Part shown: positions 59,980 to 64,000 of the stretch, in pieces
Layout of the letters: every line of letters starts with the position of its first letter
Position numbering within the stretch: the first letter of the stretch is position 1
Assembly (NCBI GenBank): GCA_964023205.1
Contig: OZ026833.1
Location: 36,930,366 to 36,994,365, forward strand
Origin: Lutraria lutraria
Taxonomy: Eukaryota; Mollusca; Bivalvia; Venerida; Mactridae
Direction: 5' to 3'
DNA: 64,000 nucleotides
Notes under the pieces: generated by a model
The model's input: only the letters and a program-made list of their open reading frames with translations
The model's database searches: none
What the model was told of the DNA's origin: nothing
Program-made: the position numbers and the translations under genes

Positions 59980-60275
59980 AGCATAATAAAATCCTATTCA
60001 GATATCAGTTTTGAACATCTGATAAACGCAAAATTTACAATTGAGATAACTTATAAATTAAGTATAAAATAGCTATGCTGAGCATTAGCTACAAATCATC
60101 CAACATAAATTTCACACTAATACAATTGTATATATATAATACCATTCAGATATCAGCTTTGAAAATCAGAATGTGAAGTGATAAATTACTAATGCAAAAT
60201 CTATTAAGGAATTGCACTAACAAACCCAAGTGTATAATAGCTATGCTGAGCAAAAGCTATAATAAATAATATAAA
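59980..60275. repeat. Diverged tandem duplication in the Gypsy 3' region
   Basis: attcagatatcagttttga ... tagctatgctgagc at 59997 recurs as attcagatatcagctttga ... tagctatgctgagc at 60145. It lies between the integrase stop and the polypurine tract. Confidence 0.7.
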
Positions 60276-60343
60276 TGCAAGCGCTAATTACTACACCAAC
60301 GTCACAGTATCCACTGATTTACTTAGTCAACATGAGGAATATA

Positions 60344-61417
60344 CTAACTTGTAACCCAGTCATTGGTATTTAACCATTCTGGTTTACGTTTAACTCTTTG
60401 AGTCCTGGGTGCAAACTCAATAGCAGTAGGATTCAGACTTGACTGTCTCCTTTGGGGGATTACATATCTATTTGTGGTTGCCGGCACCGAAGAGGCACAG
60501 GAAGGCTGAGGAGGCGCACAGTCAGGTAGAGACTGACCACTGGGTACTATCTCTGCAGATGTCCCTTTGTCAGTCTGAACCGGCTGATCCGCGTCCTCAG
60601 CAATTCCCCTTAACTGCCTCCTATCTACCGGCAAACCTGTAATAGACAATAACAAATTTCTATGGAGGGTTTTTACACCACACCTCCCTTGTTCTTTCTT
60701 TACTTGAAACACAGGAACGCTCAAATCTGGCTGAGATACAACAACATGGATGTCCCTGTTCCACCGGTCCGCCAACTTGTTTTTACCTTTCAGGCCAACA
60801 TTGCGAACTAATACCTTGTCACCAGGGACAAGTTTGACATTTCTGACTCTAAGGTCATAACGACGTTTATGACGTTCGGACTGACGTTTCGATTCCCGGC
60901 TGGCCGCTCGATATGCGAAGTCAAGTCGTTTTTTCAAGTTATCAACATATTCAGAATGTTTTTCATTGGTTTTTTTATCAGGCTTAATACCCAGAAATGC
61001 GTCTATGCACAATCTCGGATGTCTACCAAACATTAAATAGTGAGGGGTCAGACCTGTACTTTCGTGTCTGGTCGAGTTATATGCATGGACGAGAGTGGGA
61101 ATGTAATTTTTCCAATTACTTTTTTGTTCCTCCTCCAAAGTCCCCAACATGTTTAACAATGTTTGATTGAACCTTTCGGCCATACCATTACCCTGAGGAT
61201 GATATGGAGTTGTGCGTGATTTGCCAACATTGGCAATCCTACACAACTCCGATATCACCGCTCCCTCAAAATTCCTGCCCTGGTCACTGTGTAGACGAAC
61301 CGGAAATCCATAGTGAACAATGAAGTTTTCAAACAAAACCTTTGCCGTGGTGCGGGCTGTTTGATTTCTGGTTGGGATAGCCTGAGCGAAACGAGTAAAA
61401 TGGTCTTGTAGAAAGCG
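60344..61417 (-). pseudogene. Gypsy integrase, C-terminal two thirds
   Basis: Readable from DHFTRFAQAIPTRNQ to the stop at 60344. HSDQGRNFE carries the second catalytic Asp and GMAERFNQT the Glu, with DD35E-type spacing. NSTRHESTG and MFGRHPR follow, then a basic linker and a GPY/F-like module (KLADRWNRD). A low-complexity Pro/Ser/Gln tail ends the protein. The His/Cys zinc domain and the first Asp region are lost at the break, so the protein is inactive although the remaining 330+ codons are open. Confidence 0.9.
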
Positions 61418-62083
61418 AATCTACGTGATTTTTGTGAAATGGGCGGAAAACTTGGTATAAAATGATATGTTTCAATAAAGAAAAAGATCCATGTACAAAC
61501 TTCGCTATCCACGACTTTATTTCGAAAATAGTCGTGAATATTCACGAAAATATAAGCGACTTTCTCAAGAAAATAAAGAAACATGCTCGAAACGTTGTGT
61601 GTGTTCGAATCCAAAATGCCATTGAAACAACCACAGTGTCAAAGCTAAGTAAAAATGTTCCGAGGCTGTTGGCATGTTGACCAAAATGACTGTGTAACCA
61701 TGCACAAATATTGAACGCCTCGAATTACTAATATCGTACATCTTCAATTCGTTATGATAGAACGTTTTTTACGTTCATTAAGCAAATTGTAATGTATTAT
61801 TGTCAATGAAAATATTCAGTGCAAAACGTAATTCGTTTTGTGGAACTATCAATTATTTTGGTTTTTCTTTACGTCAGTTGCAATTCGTTAAGCACACCAA
61901 TCAATTTGCAATGTACAAAAACAATGAGTTATTAGTCACCAAAGCTCTGGGCGTTAATGCTTCTTGTAAGTATGTACATTATATCCCAGCATATTTGAGG
62001 GCTTTTTGTGAAAATTGAAGTATAGCATATCTGAAAGCTTTCGGTTTTTTATCTTGTGATATACCAAAATATCTTGATACATA
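61418..62083. other. Sequence beyond the Gypsy breakpoint
   Basis: Switches abruptly from integrase code to A+T-rich DNA. Short palindromic bits (cgtgaatattcacg) occur. No gene recognised. Confidence 0.5.
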
Positions 62084-62254
62084 ATGACTGATTATGGAAA
62101 AGTCCCCTCGGCGTATAACGGACATAGACACGCATCACAGATCCGGTATGGATGGAAAAACGGCCTTACGACTTTCATAATTGCTGTTTATAATACTTCT
62201 TCATTTAAAGTAATCCTGTTCAACACTAACAAATCCTTATTTTCGTCTTCCCAC

Positions 62255-62375
62255 AATGGACACTATTTCGGTTCCATCGACCCCATATTAAATAGACATT
62301 TGCGGTTTAAGACGGTGACGGTGGTGGACATCGGATCTAGGTTTAAATTCGGGGGTCATCTCAAAATTATTGATA
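62255..62375. repeat. Inverted repeat, left arm
   Basis: aatagacatttgcggtttaa and gacggtgacggtgg with a following ggggtcatctc match, as reverse complement, the right arm at 63785-63895, with most bases identical over about 100 bp. The 130-codon ORF at 62084 crosses this arm and is probably not a gene. Confidence 0.7.
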
Positions 62376-63185
62376 CATACTCTTGTATAGGGCAAGTGTT
62401 ACTAATTATTGTGTTTGCAAGTCAACTCAAAAAACGTGTTTATTTTACAATTGTATTCATTTTAAATAAGAACTAGAACTAAACCAAGCATACGCGTCAA
62501 TTTCGGTACTTTTTTGTAATGAATCTGTTATACGATTCTTGGTTGTCGCGAATTAATTCTGCTAGAGGGCGTTTCTGCTGTCAACTGCGTCTACCAGGTA
62601 CCTGGCGTTTACGTGGCTCTTTCCCGCCACTGGCATCGGGCGACTTTGCATTTTCAAGTGACTCCTAAATTGGCATATACCCAAAAGCTCCAAGCTGATT
62701 CTGTGTGAATGGAATCGTAAACAGAGATGCACATTCATGAACAAAACTACTTACGTCTGTATTTGTCATATTGTTAAAATCAAAATTTGTTAATAAACAA
62801 AATACAAGTAAATTAATAATTCACATGATCACGAATCTAGACTATTTAGAGTTGTAGTGTAATTTACCCTAAAAATGATAGCAACGTACCCAAATATACG
62901 CATCATATAATTATATTATAGGACATCTGAATGATGCTCAGCGGTTTGGTTTAATGTGCCACAATGGAACTGAAATACCCTTTCCTACTTGGACACAAAC
63001 ATTTAATAGAGCAACTTTATATCCATGACTTAACTTCGTCTAGAGAATTGAGGGCTACAAACCGAGATTTGTACCCGTCCGTACACAAGGTGATTCTGAA
63101 CATGTTCTAGATGTAATCAGCCAAAAAAGGAATCGTAAAATTACACTGATATTTGATTAGAACTAAATAAGTTCGTCATGCGTCT

Positions 63186-63731
63186 TTGCTCCTACTGAAA
63201 CAGTCACATGAAATATTGATTACTTTTGGAAAATGCGAGTCGTATTTATTGAAATGCGTTTTTGAAATAAATCGTAATTTATTTAAGGTACATGTAGATC
63301 TATGCGGATTTAATAGACATGTGACTTTGTATGCAGTAAGATTTGCAGTTAGATTTATTGGTACATGCGAATTATTTGCCAGTGTTAAAAAACTAACCTC
63401 AGTCGGAAGGTATTGCAGTGTGTGGATGCAAAAGGTCGTGGAAGTTTTTTACGAACTTGAAAGAAGCATAGATTTTCAAGCGAAATATCTAAAACGCACT
63501 TGGGCCGAGGTACATATTAACCCCCACGAGCATTCAGAAACTTTGCGTACGTACCATTATTGGTCAAGCTACGCCCCTGGAAAGTATCGAACATTAAACA
63601 GATATAGTCGACAGTATCGTGTTTGTGTTGAGCTCAAGTGTTATAAATCAGTAGGAACAACATGGAGACATCGACGGGAAGTTAAATATTCGCCGGGTCT
63701 TTTGTGCCGAAAAAAAAACAAATCGGTTTAA
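63186..63731 (+). CDS. Unrecognised 181-codon ORF between inverted-repeat arms
   Basis: A single open frame from ATG 63186 to TAA 63731, with many Tyr, Arg, Cys and His residues and a basic C-terminal end (KKNKSV). I recognise no domain, signal peptide or membrane span. It is the longest frame in the window that no known element or repeat explains, in DNA with few G+C. It sits inside the interval bounded by inverted repeats at 62255 and 63785, so it could belong to an unknown mobile element. It may also be a chance frame. Confidence 0.25.
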   Translation: MLLLKQSHEILITFGKCESYLLKCVFEINRNLFKVHVDLCGFNRHVTLYAVRFAVRFIGTCELFASVKKLTSVGRYCSVWMQKVVEVFYELERSIDFQAKYLKRTWAEVHINPHEHSETLRTYHYWSSYAPGKYRTLNRYSRQYRVCVELKCYKSVGTTWRHRREVKYSPGLLCRKKNKSV

Positions 63732-63784
63732 TTCTGTAAATATGACTTGATATCAAAATAACATGCATATACACCAATATAATT

Positions 63785-63895
63785 CATTTTCATTATAAAT
63801 GTGAGACGACCCCTTTAATTTAATCCGAAGTTCGTCTCCGTCACCGTCACCGTCTTAAATCGCAAATGTCTATTATGGGGATGTCGGTGAAAACC
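63785..63895. repeat. Inverted repeat, right arm
   Basis: gagacgaccccttt ... gtcaccgtcaccgtcttaaa ... tgtctattatgggg, the partner in opposite orientation of 62255-62375, about 1.4 kb away. Confidence 0.7.
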
Positions 63896-64000
63896 ATATA
63901 TTTGTTGCAAATTTGTATTGGCAGAATAATTGTTTGTATGTGATATGAATCACGCCCCGGTACCTTAATTTAAATATTAAATATTGGAATCGACATGTAC

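Larger units (their letters stand above)
59260..61417 (-). mobile_element. Ty3/Gypsy retrotransposon, 3' part only
   Basis: On the minus strand: the last part of integrase, a non-coding stretch, a polypurine tract (ggtgagggggagaa, about 59721-59708) and one LTR. The element breaks off abruptly at about 61417, at the start of the integrase catalytic core (HFTRFAQA), so gag, protease, RT and the 5' LTR are gone. Confidence 0.9.

Noticed and set aside
62084..62476. 130-codon ORF as a gene
   Set aside because: It runs across an inverted-repeat arm and has no recognisable domain or splice context.

Overview
The window looks like bivalve mollusc nuclear DNA. Genes are split by introns with GT/AG boundaries. 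The dispersed repeats match types I associate with clams: elements opening with AGGGCCATGATGGCCCT, tRNA-headed V-SINE/RUDI-like SINEs, and 160-bp-type core repeats. The sequence is A+T-rich, and most of it is satellite or transposon DNA in several layers of age. I cannot name the species from the sequence alone.

Layout. 1-9474: a young satellite array that starts before the window. Its 557-bp unit is itself three diverged monomers of about 186 bp, and three extra hybrid monomers record unequal recombination. 10129-12041: a helentron/pearl-like element with about nine core repeats. 12692-15593 (+): a three-exon gene for a 182-residue protein matching the cysteine-rich intracellular (ballast) domain of P2X7, without the channel. 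16952-23396 (-): a convergent, multi-exon THAP-domain/DDE-transposase-like gene with several disabling lesions. Its intron 1 holds a 418-bp TRIM-like element whose two LTRs each carry a tRNA-like sequence. 23.9-26.7 kb: inverted-repeat elements and a decayed mariner-type transposon. 26.9-31.8 kb: helentron-like copies and a nest of hAT-type elements with 8-bp target duplications. 32.2-33.1 kb: a decayed non-LTR retrotransposon. 35045-36663: an almost complete Tc1 transposon with a nonsense codon and a frameshift. About 39.5-46.1 kb: an old, degenerate, gene-free satellite domain with a 31-bp minisatellite grown inside it. 47484-54130 (-): two non-LTR retrotransposons head to tail. The first is nearly full length, with ORF1 and ORF2 in one frame separated by a single UAG. 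59260-61417 (-): the 3' part of a Ty3/Gypsy element with integrase and one LTR. 61.4-64 kb: no recognised gene, one inverted repeat and one unexplained 181-codon ORF.

Only the P2X7-ballast-like gene looks intact as a host gene. The THAP/DDE locus appears to be a dying or dead transposase-derived gene. The rest is a record of mobile-element activity: elements nested in elements, one element reusing another's target site, core repeats swapped between constant ends, and satellites amplified in multi-unit blocks. No calls were tested by database search. Domain names come from motif recognition, and exon borders from splice consensus and phase agreement.
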